From assembly GCA_004794785.1 (NCBI GenBank), contig SJOL01008653.1, positions 651,632 through 715,631 on the forward strand: a stretch of 64,000 nucleotides of DNA, written 5' to 3'. The notes under the pieces were generated by a model. That model worked only from the letters and a program-made list of their open reading frames with translations. It was not told the DNA's origin and searched no databases. The stretch is from Opisthorchis felineus. Its lineage: Eukaryota > Platyhelminthes > Trematoda > Opisthorchiida > Opisthorchiidae. Made by a program: the position numbers and the translations under genes. This document shows positions 37,690-48,590 of this stretch, one piece after another (within the stretch, counting starts at the first letter, position 1; the number at the start of each line of letters is the position of its first letter).

Positions 37690-38655
37690 ATATCCTGCGC
37701 CTACCAGATGAGACCCAAGAAGGAAGAACCCGGTCGTTGGCTGTCGAAGAGTATGCAGCAACTTTATGAGGATTGTGTTCCGTGGGTGACATTTGCTTTA
37801 ACCGGGGCAGAATAGACCAAATCGCACGAGGTCACAACAAGCAATTGGTCGGCAGCTCACACTGGTGAGCATTCATGGTGGAGAGAGGCAGTCACGGGTT
37901 TCCGTGGTCATCGTGGTTGAAAAGGCTGAGGTATTCGATCTCTCTTCACAAATTAAAGTTGCGGACGCCAAAATCCTTCTTAAGTAAAACCTGTTAGATG
38001 AATTCAACGAATAAACTCGTTTGCATATCAATTTGGTCTTGACGGGAGACTCACCTGGAACTCAGCTCAACCTCTCGTTTATGATTTTCTTATGAGTAGT
38101 GTATTGTGTGGTAGTGTGTTAGTGGGTGTACTGTAGTGTTTTAAACGAATTTGGCGATTCACATTTACGCGACGAGAAATGTCTCCAGCAAGTCGGAGTC
38201 GGGCATTCTTTAGTTAACTGCATAAAATTGCCATAGTTTGGGTGACTGGAACCAATGCCAAATCCATTCAACTACAACCGGGAAGAGTTGAAACTGACGA
38301 CTCCCCTGGAGGAGTAAATCTTCCTCTGAATGAACAATTGTTCATATTCAAGAAGCGTTTGTGCCAAGAAGAGCTTGTGTGTGTGGTTACCACAATAGGC
38401 AGTCCTCTTCCTGGACAGTGTGGGGTAACTTTTCTTGCGAGGCTACTTGGATTCTGACTGGAAGATCAGCATGCTACCTCTTTGTATGATTATTCTCGTA
38501 AAGTAACCATATGAACTGGCCGACAAAGAGTGGTTTCCGGTGAGGTATGATCTATCCCGGTAATGAACAGTTAAAATAAAATCCTGAAGAAACTAAATTT
38601 TGGAAAGCCCAACTGGGTAGCAGGCTGTGTGCTACGTCTCCCTTCTTGAATGTCT
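37690..38655 (+). repeat. Right arm of a long inverted repeat
   Basis: Partner of 30308-31189, in opposite orientation with about 6.5 kb between the arms. It begins with a damaged R1 ribozyme (CAGATGA at 37705-37711) and contains an R1 fragment (37995-38130) missing from the left arm. The two arms look like two copies of one composite element, perhaps a Penelope-like or other retroelement whose terminal repeat is R1. No reverse transcriptase or GIY-YIG motif is visible, so the element class is open. Confidence 0.8.
37995..38130 (-). mobile_element. R1 fragment inserted in the right inverted arm
   Basis: R1 body blocks (TTTGCATATCAATTTGG, GACGGGAGACTCACCTGG, CTCTCGTTTATGATTTTC) followed by a GT-rich run. 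The left arm has unrelated sequence here, so this is an insertion or replacement in the right arm only. Confidence 0.65.
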
Positions 38656-41600
38656 CACAGTTTGATCCGTACAAAATTGCTATAAAAGAGGGATCGCAGT
38701 TCACCCAAACTGTAGAGTGAAGGTTAATAAAGCAATAGGTTCAAATGAGTGAAGCGAAAACCAAGGTAATCGCAACTAGGTAGCGAAAGGCCTGAGAATA
38801 TACAAGATAGCTTTGGTAGTTTTCGCAAGTCCAATCTGGTGTATGTGTAAGGCCACTTACAAAAAGTAGGTTTTTATCCGACTAAGGTTAATATTGACCG
38901 AGAAGAATGGGAAATCTGTTAAGACCAGTACTTCATTTGTTTATCCCTACGCTTCACTTGTGAGTGCGTACACACGACTCTAATCCATCCAAATACATGC
39001 AGTATTTGTTTATTTAATGATGCCAAAGCAACGCCCATTAATCTTGCACAATGAAAGTACAAACACTGGGAGCAAGTCACAGAGTAGGAGTGAATGGCAT
39101 CTGTTTCTCCTTGGGAGTATTTTGGCGGAAAAAGGCCACAAACAGATGTTAACGGGAGGTTTTCTTGAGGCCCTGAAATTAAATAGGGCTTTTCTAAGGA
39201 CAGACTTATCCAGAACCGGATCTTTGCATTGCACTCCATGTGTTTCTGCTATGGCGGTGATTTTTTAGATAGATGACTAATTCAAGTTTTTTGGTGAGAT
39301 AGCTCAAAGAATTCAATGACGCATCCCAGTTGGATTAATGTTTACCTGTTGGTTTACATAGGATCGCCTGAGCACCGATCAGCTATCCGTGAGTGCCTAC
39401 CGTTTGGCCAAGCACACAAGCTAAACCAAAGTGAGCTAGAAACGGTAACTGTTCCGGCTTGTTTGATTTGCGTCAGCTGAGAGGCCGCGCTGTGATTGTA
39501 CTCTCCACAGGTTACCAACTACGGTTCCATGGAATAGAACAAAAAACTCGAACTGTGAAACTGCTCAAGCTAAGTAGTTAGATCTTGAATCCAATATCGC
39601 ACCTCCAGCCTACGGGTACTTTCAAAATGCACCGGGGATTTTGATACTCACAGTATCAAACATAATCGTAGAGGGTAGTAGCAAAAGTTATTTTCCGAAT
39701 TGTATCATGGATCACAGATCGAAATCCGTCATGAAGTAATTAACTTCCCAATCTATATATGCTAAACTACATATTCAGCTGAGTCATTGATACTACGCTG
39801 TACTGATCACGCATTGATTATTACTGTTATTCTTAGTACTATTATTATTATGCCATTCCGCTCTAAGAAATATGTTAACTGAGGATTTGGCAAACTGATG
39901 CATTTGAGGAAGACAGCTGTGTTAAGCTGTCCCTCCCTGAATGCGTAGCATACGCGCATAATGTCTGCCGAGTAAAAACTACTGTGCCTTTTTCTACTGT
40001 TTCCATACTGTTACCATATACATTATCATACGTATCCGAACGTTCATCATTCAAATATGCTTGTGCGCGCGTTGAGCTACCATTCAAATGTACTCCACTG
40101 TACCTCATTTCATCCAAGTATATATGATCAGGATAGTCCATCTCTTGTAGGCTTCCAAAAGGTTTTATGATTTCTTTTGAAAAATTTCGTCAACAAAACA
40201 CTTTTGAGTCCCTAAAAACAGTCATCCACACAGCTGAATTCTTGTACTCAATTTGTGCACGCAACCTACATTGGTACCATTCACTGAATGATGAACGAAG
40301 CAGGCGTATAACTAGAACTTGCCAAATTTACCAAGCCATGATTCTCAATTTCTACAACAACCAAAGACCAGCTGTATGGATAGACAAGGCAGTTCAGTGA
40401 AAATCTCACAAATCTTGTTCACAAAATACCGCAGTCTCATTCCTAGTATTCTTTAAGCTCGCAGAGAGTTCGATTAAAATTTTTATAGTACACTAATAAT
40501 GACAGTGACATGCACCACCGAAATTTATCACTAAGCTTCTAATCGTTGTTGATGTGCCCTGTTTCCAACACTTTGCTCCTCATTTAACGCCAAACACAAA
40601 GAGGAACAGTTTGGATGAGACGACTTCTCCGCACCATTAGATTTTCTCCAATCCAAGTAATCTGTCACCTGTTGTATCCCTTGTTTTTGGAGCGTCTGTT
40701 ATCGTCTCCTGAATGCGTTTCCCAGAATTCTGTGTGCTGGGACGAATGATCAGCGATGTTCTCACCCCATGGTGCAAAAGAAGCTTTGGTGATAAAAAAA
40801 TAAGTGGTTGATTTGGAGAGGATCTTCTTAAGGGATTCCCTGATGTACTTTAGGTTTCAGAGGTAGTTGAGGCTGGTTTCAGACATATCTGCTGTGGTAC
40901 TATAGAAGACAAGGTCATCGGAAAAACATTTTTCAAAAAGGTTGATGCTGCCAGTGGTCACCTCACTTCAGCCCAGTGGTGCTTCTATTCATAGAATAAT
41001 GTAATTGTTCTTCGATATCACATTTTGTTGGTCTCATAGATCAGCATCTTTTATCACTCTCTCCAGATGACCCATTTAACGAAGGATAAGTGTGGTTGAA
41101 TGAGAGTTGGAAAATGGCGATTTTTTAACCCTAATCAGCTTACACTAAGCAAGGGACTTCATCAGTTTTAATCTTCCGAGCAGGTATCCTTAGAGCTTGT
41201 AATCGGTGAACTATGAGCTTTATGCAGCTCTTTCAACTGCCGCCATCTTTTGTTATTTTTGTATGATAATGTATAAAAATGTCTCGTTAAGGTCTCTGTT
41301 TTACCTAATTTTTCCACTTTTCGCCTGAGTCTCATCACCACATATGTATTTTCATTCCAATGAAGTCAGTCGTTCTCATCAAAAACAGGTTGTAAGCCAC
41401 AATAACCAGTTCAGCTAACTTCTTATGAGTGTTTTCTATATTGAAAGACTCATACAACAAGTTCAACGACGGTCAGAAATCTGCCTTGTCTCGAGTTTTT
41501 TCTATTCCCAGCATGAGAAGAAATCTTACTTCAAAGTTAAGGAACCCGAGTGACTGAAAAACACAGGATCCAGTTTTCCGTGCCATGCACGTCATTTCCT

Positions 41601-44600
41601 TCTCTTCTGGACCCAGCGAGTGCTCTGCTGAGTTTTGCTAGATAGCTTTCCGATCGTACACTGCAGATGCCAAATATTTTCTAGGAGAAATCTTGAAACT
41701 GGTTGAATACTCATGCCGAAGGGGTTGGGTGGGACCATGTGTTTGTGGAAAATAGTAATTTTATCTGGTCTGCAGCTAGTTACCATGAATGAAATCGAGA
41801 AGAATACGGAGAAATGTGGTCAACAAGGGCGTGTTTTTCTGTAGGGTCGTCCTACTGTTGATATAGCGCTCAGCAACATTGCGACCTGATACTTAAGCCT
41901 GCTTCCTCGACGTTTATACTCCCCTAAGTAACCTGGCAAGGCAACCAAATAGAATTTGTCTAGAGAAACTCTAATGTATTTTTGAAAATGGACCCAATTA
42001 CACGAAACACAGAAAGCTATCAGCACTGTTCACACAAACTTATGTAAACTGGTGTTCTATCCTGATAGGTCTTAAACAATGCGTTTTTGAAGTGAACAGA
42101 ACAGCTTTCTATCAGTGGTTTATCTTAGGATAGAGCAGAAATGGTATACCTTGACCATCCCCATTACCCATACATACACAATGCCTCAAAAACATTTTCG
42201 TTCGTTCATTTAGTTTAAAGAGAACACTGAGGCAGCATTCAAGTTAATGTCGTTGCAGAGACCCAACACTGGGTCAGTCAGTTTAGCACTGTTGCTGCGC
42301 TGGATCTAGGTTGATCAATCAAACATTTCACACAGATGGGGTTGTAGGTATAAGTCGAAAACGAAAGCACTGGTTCTGATATGGATGTCGCTCAAGGGCG
42401 GTCTGACAGCTATTTCGGTTCAGCTGCATATTATTCGCACGCAACCATTTATTATTAACTCTATTAGTGTGTGGTCACGGCAGACTGTGGACCAAGAGCT
42501 TCGCTGTGCGCGAAGTAAGATTAACGGCCTAATAGTTCTTACACAAAAGTAAAATTGGGGGAAGGGGAAACTTAATATGGGGGATCTCCGGTAAAAGGCA
42601 CAAGCGCAAACAACAAAACGTCACAAATTTGATATGCGTAGATACTTTCTCCGCTAATGCGCTCTTTATTATCCGATGAGCTCTGCTGGTGGCTTGGAGA
42701 CCGGCAAGATAGCTCGGAGGATTTGGGTGACGAGTAAAAAAAGCCTCCTAGAGGTTGTGCGGTGATATTTTATTACTTCAACTGTTTTAAGATAATCCTG
42801 ACTCAAGGACATAGGGGGCCAGGTGAGTAGTTCCGTGAGGCTTTAGATGACCTTCGTTAGATTCCTGAGTGCTCGAATAGTCCTCATTCCACTTCACACC
42901 AGCATATGACAGAGCATTGGTAGCTTGTCCCTCTCACTTATCATTGATATTATTTAGCTTATGACCACAAAAGTGCCGTGCTTTATTATTATCATGTAAA
43001 TTTTCGATATCACAAAGGAATTATTAACGATCGTTTTCAACCATGTCACAAAGCCTCGGGGATGGCAACAATACTCTCTTGTTCTTCCCGAAAGAGGGTC
43101 TGGCTCACTCTCTATTCGACAAAAACTACACGTTAGGTTCCAACCCAGATAGTATCCTTGGTCCAAAAAAGACATTCAACCTATCGACACGTGCGCATAC
43201 AGTGACAGAAATCAGTGACAATCCAAAAATAGCCAAGTGCGGTGTGAGTTTAAAACTCGGCCAAAGTCGTCTTCGAGGTCGTTGGTAGCCACGGCATCTG
43301 GACACTGGGTTAGTATGAGTCGCAAGCTGTACTAGCAATCGATCCAGGGTCAAATTTGGGTGTCTTTTTCTGGATTCATATAACCAGGGTGGGAATCATC
43401 TAGAAATAGTCAATAATTCAATCTACGGCTGTCAAAACGCCTTAAAAAAATACGGTTATACGTTACGAAATGGTTCCGGGAGTAAGCACGGCTCCACAAT
43501 TTTGTTGTATATGTGTATGATCAAGCGACAACACAAACCGCAATGGTGAGCCAGCATGCATGCTTTTACACGCTGGACAGTGCTGAAACCTGATACGCAG
43601 TCGGACTGATCCAACGGCTATGGCATTGTTGTTATTTTCGTTGACTCAGTCACACTGCAGACACACCATGCCCACCCTGCACGAAGGTGCAGCAGACCGC
43701 TTTCAAGGTCGTAATAGTCGTTACATTGGCAGGCACCGCTTGAAAACAACGCACACAGGCGACATTGGGTCGAATGAGGTTGATCGAATTTTACACAATA
43801 CTGGGAGACGCTCTCCACTATTCGGAATGAACTGGACTATGATGGAACAGCTCAGTACGGATTCGCCCTGCTTATTCATACACCGAAAGAACTAGCGAAA
43901 CAGTTTTTACTTTGACAGTGAATAACATGAAAATGATTCATTTTAGGTACAATTAAAAATTACCACTAAACTTTGAGCCCCTCCTGGTGTGGTGAATTTT
44001 CGTCCAGCGTATTGCCTGACAGAGTTTAAGGTAATCACCTGATTTTCTTGGTACCCCAGACAGAGGGACTGATCCTAGAAACTGTTTACCGAAATTTCCT
44101 ATCCAGACAACTCCTGGATGCCGAAGTAAACAGCCACCAGAGAAGATATGAAATCGCTTGTTTTCCATCAATTAACCCAGGTAAACAGTTGCTAATTTCA
44201 AGGGCATAACTCATCAGTGTGTACTAATCGTGAAAAGTAACACATTTATATCATTCTTTAAGTGAGTAAGCATCGCACATGCTTAATGTGGTTTGAGGAC
44301 AGTTTTGAAGTGGACCACTGAATTGACCTAATAGAGTTTTGCAATCTCTGTGCATAGCATGTATCCGTTTATGCACTTTGTGGTTACCAAACTAACAATA
44401 ATAATGCCCTCCGTGTGGAGCGGCCTTGAATGATAAGTGCCGAAAACTTGAGTGTTCACAGTTGGAAACCAATGAGAAACGGATGGACTTAATAGGGTTT
44501 CGCATGCTAAGTTTTATCAATGGGGAATTAGATCAATGGTGGTTGGCTAACTGAGTAAATAAATAAAGGCTCGTAGGTGAATAAATGGATGATGTAGCGT

Positions 44601-45079
44601 GGAACGGAAGAACGCGTGGTAGAATAAACAGTTGAAAACCTAAGACCATCTAGAAGAAAACGTCAACAGGTCCAACCAATGAACCCATAGATGTTCTGTA
44701 ACAGTAGACACGGTTTTTGCGTGCAGTATGCAAACTACTACATTGTAGGTGTAAAACCGTATGCACTCAGTTGGCTTCCCATGAGAATTTTCCTCTCAAA
44801 TCTGCCGTCCCGTATCAAGTCACCACATATATGGCGACCAGTATTTCACTGAACCATACAATAGGATTCTTAAAGAAATAGGGTCCTCAAAAGTACCACC
44901 TGGATTTTTGTGTGACCTTCTCACACTTACAGGAACCCAATGAGTAACTGCTTTGTAGTTATGGTCCTAACTTATTTTTGTGTGCCTTGTAGCTGACTGA
45001 TGGTGGTTTTCTTGTATTATGTTCATCGTAGCTAGGCGCACTTCATTGATAAGTTTTCTTCAATGAACCAAAGATTTCG
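38656..45079. other. No supported gene except the weak tail-like exon at 39875-40141
   Basis: No recognised motif. A plus-strand frame at 40167-40400 begins with an ATG and reads plausibly (FEKFRQQNTFESLKTVIHT), but it has no splice or family support. Confidence 0.45.
39875..40141 (-). CDS. Candidate terminal exon with Tyr/Ser-rich tail, unrecognised
   Basis: A minus-strand open frame of 88 codons starts at an ATG (40141) just downstream of a weak acceptor-like CCTACAAG and ends at TAA (39875). The peptide is polar and rich in Tyr, Ser, Asp and Asn (DYPDHIYLDEMRYSG, then DTYDNVYGNSMETVE), resembling the cytoplasmic tail of a receptor or adhesion protein with possible tyrosine phosphorylation sites. 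No domain is identified, and the acceptor has a poor pyrimidine tract. It could also be an intronless chance frame. Confidence 0.22.
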   Translation of the reverse strand: MDYPDHIYLDEMRYSGVHLNGSSTRAQAYLNDERSDTYDNVYGNSMETVEKGTVVFTRQTLCAYATHSGRDSLTQLSSSNASVCQILS

Positions 45080-45240
45080 ACAAATACACTCATTTGCAAA
45101 TCAGTTTGGTTTTTTCGAGAGACTCAACTGAATCTCTCGTTAATGCTATTCCTCAACTGAATGTGCTGCACACAGGTCACCTCATGTTTCAGTTGGCACG
45201 ATATTCGAGATATCGCAGTATATTTTCATAAAGGAAATCT
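45080..45240 (-). mobile_element. R1 repeat fragment, opposite to the adjacent tandem
   Basis: Body part only of R1 (CATTTGCAAATCAGTTTGG, GAGACTCAACTGAATCTC, CACCTCATGTTTCAGTTGG), with no ribozyme core. It stands about 50 bases before the opposite-strand copy at 45288, so the two form an imperfect inverted pair. Confidence 0.7.
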
Positions 45241-45287
45241 GTCCTGCCCTATGTGTTACGAGACCTAAAGTTATACAACGTATACGT

Positions 45288-45625
45288 GCATTGGGCGAAA
45301 CCGGTCGTGGGCTGTCAAAGAGTTTTCAGCAACCTTGTGAGTATTTTTTATACTGCGACATCGCGAATATCGTACTGAAACATGAGGTGGCCTTTGTGCA
45401 GCACATTCAGTTGAAGAATATCATAACCGAGTGATTCAGTTGAGTCTCCCGTTAAATCCAAACTGATTTGCAAATGAGCGTATTTGTCGAAATCAGTCCA
45501 ATTTGGGTTCAAGTAGAACATAAGGTTGATGGAAACTCGTGAACTGCGCCTACCTGATGAGTCCCAAGAAGGGCAAAACCGGTCGTGCGCTGTCGAAGAG
45601 TTTTCAGCAAACTTGTGAGTAGTTT
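45288..45625 (+). mobile_element. R1 repeat, tandem: half hammerhead, body, full hammerhead
   Basis: Two ribozyme-bearing R1 units run in the same direction. The first is cut: it starts inside stem II at about 45294 (GGGC, GAAA, CCGGTC, GTGGGC). It is followed by the R1 body (CATGAGGTGGCC, GCACATTCAG blocks) and a complete ribozyme at 45531-45605. The equivalent cleavage sites are 278 bases apart. This head-to-tail layout is what processing of a tandem or circular copy would give. Confidence 0.75.
45531..45605 (+). ncRNA. Hammerhead ribozyme, R1 type, one core substitution
   Basis: Outer stem I is GGAAACTC (45531-45538) with GAGTTTTC (45598-45605). Inner stem I is GCCTAC with GTGCGC (one mismatch). 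The core CTGATGA is at 45554-45560. Stem II is GTCC-CAAGAA-GGGC, including one G-U pair. The second core element reads AAAA (45575-45578) in place of GAAA, which removes the catalytic G12 equivalent, so this copy should be inactive. The cleavage triplet GTC ends at 45584. Confidence 0.75.
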
Positions 45626-46861
45626 CCTTTATGAACCAAAGACTTATTTTGCGGGTCAGCCTCTCAATACTTTTGCGTCCCAGTCTCAAAGGTGGAAAGG
45701 GTGACACGGCGCTGAATAGAAGTCCTGCTTGCGTCTGTTAAATCTCAATATTATTCAACTGCTTTGACTTACTTTTCAGGAAAAATTTACATTATTTTCT
45801 CTTCACTCAAGTTGGCATCCACAGACCCCCTTGGTGAAGCGAGCTAGGTAACTGTCTAAAAACAAGCTTGATCGACCAATCATGTTAAATCCAAATTCGC
45901 CAAAGCCCGAATAACCGAAGTTTACGTTCTCATGCTCTGGATGCTGCACGCACCCTTATCTTATGGTGTGTTAACACATCTGAATTTACAGCCGTATTTG
46001 CTATTCCCATTCTGTATCCCTCAGGCTGCTCGGGAAAGTTTACTACTATCTCTTGTTCCAGTCTTTCAGACATATTTCCAAACGCACTGGAAAACTAATT
46101 GATTTCCTTACAAACGTTGTGGTCCCAGTGCACAGTGATCCTTGACGTAAATTTTCTCCAGTAATTTTGTTTCATACTCAACTGTGTCGCCTTCCGACCC
46201 CATTTGAAATTAACACTCATTTTTCCCTCCAAACCATTCATTCCGTACACTCTGCTGATCTACATGGCACAACGCCTAGGTGACAGTAATTTTTTTATGC
46301 GCTTTGGGTGGGTGAGTCTTCTACATTTCTACGTGCCCCTTTGGTGTTTTCGGGTTTCTAATAGGTTACTCAACCTCCGGCTTAATACACAAATTGTTAC
46401 TGGGAATCAAATTTCAGTTGCGTTTCACTGTCTGATTTAGAGCACCATGGATTTGATAATAATAATATTTATTGTAATAATAATGCACCCATTATTCTCA
46501 AAACAGTCCTAGACATGCAGAACACAATGCTAAAATATACGTATTACTGAGGTGTACCTGAAAATTTAGTATGCAACTATACTACTTATTGGTTTCCCGC
46601 TTGGTTAAATAAAATTGCCACCTTTTCCGTTGCCCAAGGGGCGGTAATTCTGGCAAACTTGAGTGCAAAACTTCTTGCTAGATGATCCCCAAATTAATGA
46701 AATAAATTTTGCGACCTTCCGAGGAGGTGAGTGTTAATGAGGTTACTTCTTGCTACAAAAAGCCTTGCAATATGGTAGTTGTCAATACCCATGTATGGGT
46801 ATTTTATGGATGACCAAAATACAGTCTCAATACCTTCGAAAGAGGAACTAGTTTATTTTCT
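45626..46861. other. No supported gene
   Basis: An acceptor-like TTTGACTTACTTTTCAG at about 45763-45779 is followed by a 23-codon open stretch that ends at CTAG/GTAACTG. It is too short to call. A TAATAATA-rich patch lies at 46456-46490. Confidence 0.45.
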
Positions 46862-47245
46862 TCACGGACTGTACTGCTCATAAGGTTGCCGAAAAAGCCT
46901 CGACAGCCCACGGTTGGTTTCTTTCTTCTTGGGGCTTATCAGGTAAGCGCAGACCCGGAGCTCTAATCAACTTGGTGTTCTACTTGAGCCAAAATTGTAC
47001 GCGATGGGTGGAGTACACTCATTTGCAAACCAATTTGGTTTCAACAGGAGGCTCAACTGAATCTATCCGAATCACGCATTTATGGTCTTTTTTCAACTGA
47101 GTGTGTAGTACAAGGTCACCTCGTGTTTCAGTTGGCACGGTATTGGAGATACCGTAGTACATTTTATTGACAGAACTTACTACTCCCAAGGCTGCTGAAA
47201 ACTCTTCAACAGCCCACGACCGATTTCACCGTAGTTCGGGTACAC
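46862..47245 (-). mobile_element. R1 repeat, tandem dimer just upstream of the receptor exon
   Basis: On the minus strand there are two ribozyme-region copies in the same direction, about 306 bases apart (compare ACAGCCCAC at 46903 and 47209), separated by a full R1 body. The 46.9-kb ribozyme keeps GAAAC but has CTGATAA for CTGATGA, and stem II GCCC faces GAAA, so it is dead. The 47.2-kb one is truncated within stem II. The 306-base period is the best estimate of the R1 monomer length in this window. Confidence 0.75.
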
Positions 47246-47676
47246 TGAAGGTTAAAAACGAAGAAAACCTAGCAGTGATGCTAAACGGGTTTTTAGTGAA
47301 GATTTTCAGAAATCTCGAGAGCCCCAACCTATTACTTCTGCCTACTTCAAAAGTCGCCCGAATTGTAACATGAAACTCAAACACCTCAAGCTATCCTAAG
47401 TTACCGGGCTCATATGACGAAGGATATTTTCTGGCCCGCAGCGGACAGTCTTTGGAATCCTAACAACACACCGCAGTAAAAACCCAGGACATCCTTCAAT
47501 AGAAAAGATAAAAACGTGGGCATGTGAAACAAATAGACCATCGGTCCCTAAAAAGCTACACAAAATTGTGCTTCGAATAGATCTGGGTACTTTTCGCCAA
47601 GTTATGATTGTTATTTATTGGCATAAGCTGTTTCCTTTCGTTATAAGCATTTCCTATCCTTTCTTCTTCTTTTCAG

Positions 47677-47804
47677 TTCGATTTTTCACATCTTACCGCT
47701 TTCACTCCTCAAGAAACAACTGTGGAAGGTATATCCTCAGAAAACTCCGAAAATCAAACTGAGTTCTCTGGTTGGATTCTGGAGTACATGTTAACGAACG
47801 GCCT
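47677..47804 (+). other. Probable 5' part of the nuclear receptor exon (5' UTR or frame-shifted coding)
   Basis: A strong splice acceptor (pyrimidine-rich tract then TTTTCAG, ending at 47676) lies 128 bases before the chosen ATG. The receptor frame has an in-frame TGA at 47760-47762, so in the sequence as given translation must start downstream, at 47805. A different frame is open from the acceptor for 46 codons and looks protein-like (Ser/Glu-rich, e.g. SSENSENQTEF) before stopping at 47815-47817. That frame also contains an ATG at 47788 whose 9-codon ORF overlaps the receptor ATG. Read simply, this is a 5' UTR with an overlapping upstream ORF. A one-base indel (natural or assembly) joining the two frames is the alternative. 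Confidence 0.5.
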
Positions 47805-48584
47805 ATGCTCCCACTGAACGACCAGTTCCCTCCCGCCTTACGTGAATTGGATGTTATGCTGTGCGGATTCTCCTCACAACAAGAATTACATCATCAACAA
47901 TCACAACCACAACAATCTCTCTATCCGACTACTCCCATGGTGTACAGTCCCAACATCCTATCTTTAAACGCGCCAGGAATTCCATCGAGTCTAGCTCCAG
48001 CAGCGCCTGTAGGCCTAGGACCCGGGTCCATCACTTTCAGTAAAGTTAACACATCTCATGTGTACCCCGACCCGAGCACACCATCAGCACAATTAACTCA
48101 GGACCCTATTTACACAGCAGATATCATCGAACAAGCCCTTACAGCACGCGCCGATCATACAACAACGCTTTGTCGATACCCGATCCCTCCCAACTATCCC
48201 GCTACGAACCTTCTCAGTGTCCCAACATGTTCTCGAGCAGCAGGACTGGATAATGTTGCTGTCGGAATGCGACAGTTGGCCAGCCCTCGATACGGTAGTG
48301 AACCTGTAGGCAACTTTTCGCCGTTTTCCCAGGTTGGGTCCATTCTATCCGCCAACGGTGAGCAGCACCCTCGCAAACTTGTTCAAAATGAAACTGACTT
48401 AGCCCCAAGGTCATTGATGAATAGTTCAATTCCTGTTACTGTCGGGATCACCAATGCATGCCGAATATCCAACCCGGTACGTTTCACCTGCAACTTGGGC
48501 AGCAAGGACAGGCGTCCGTGTGATATTTGTGGAGATGTTTCTGCTGGATTTCACTGCAACGCCTACGTATGCGAAGCTTGCAAG
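47805..48584 (+). CDS. Nuclear receptor exon: N-terminal region plus first zinc module (2DBD-type)
   Basis: Open exon of 260 codons from the ATG at 47805 to an AAG codon followed by a perfect GTGAGT donor (48585). Residues 25-37 are glutamine-rich (QQELHHQQSQPQQ), and residues 40-80 are rich in Pro, Ser and Leu, as in a disordered activation (A/B) domain. Residues 239-259 form the first zinc module of a nuclear-receptor DNA-binding domain: Cys239, Cys242, Cys256 and Cys259 in a C-x2-C-x13-C-x2-C pattern, with CDICGD and AGFHC matching the family. The P-box starts CEACK, not the usual CEGCK; CEACKK is the P-box known for the first of the two DNA-binding domains in flatworm 2DBD receptors. The protein would bind DNA in the nucleus as a ligand-regulated or orphan transcription factor. 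The exon stops inside the domain, a common intron position in this family. The second zinc module, second domain and ligand-binding domain are not in view. Family assignment is firm; 2DBD subtype is likely; start codon is uncertain. Confidence 0.9.
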
Positions 48585-48590
48585 GTGAGT

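Noticed and set aside
38242..38457. 71-codon frame conserved in both inverted arms as a gene
   Set aside because: It has no ATG (starts GTG), and most of the differences between the arms change the amino acid; the likeness is due to recent duplication or conversion.
45348..45707. 119-codon minus-strand frame
   Set aside because: It lies across the R1 repeat body and its ribozyme; related peptides appear wherever R1 is in that phase, so it is repeat-derived.
48194..48429. Minus-strand open frames inside the receptor exon
   Set aside because: They are antisense shadows of a well-supported coding exon.
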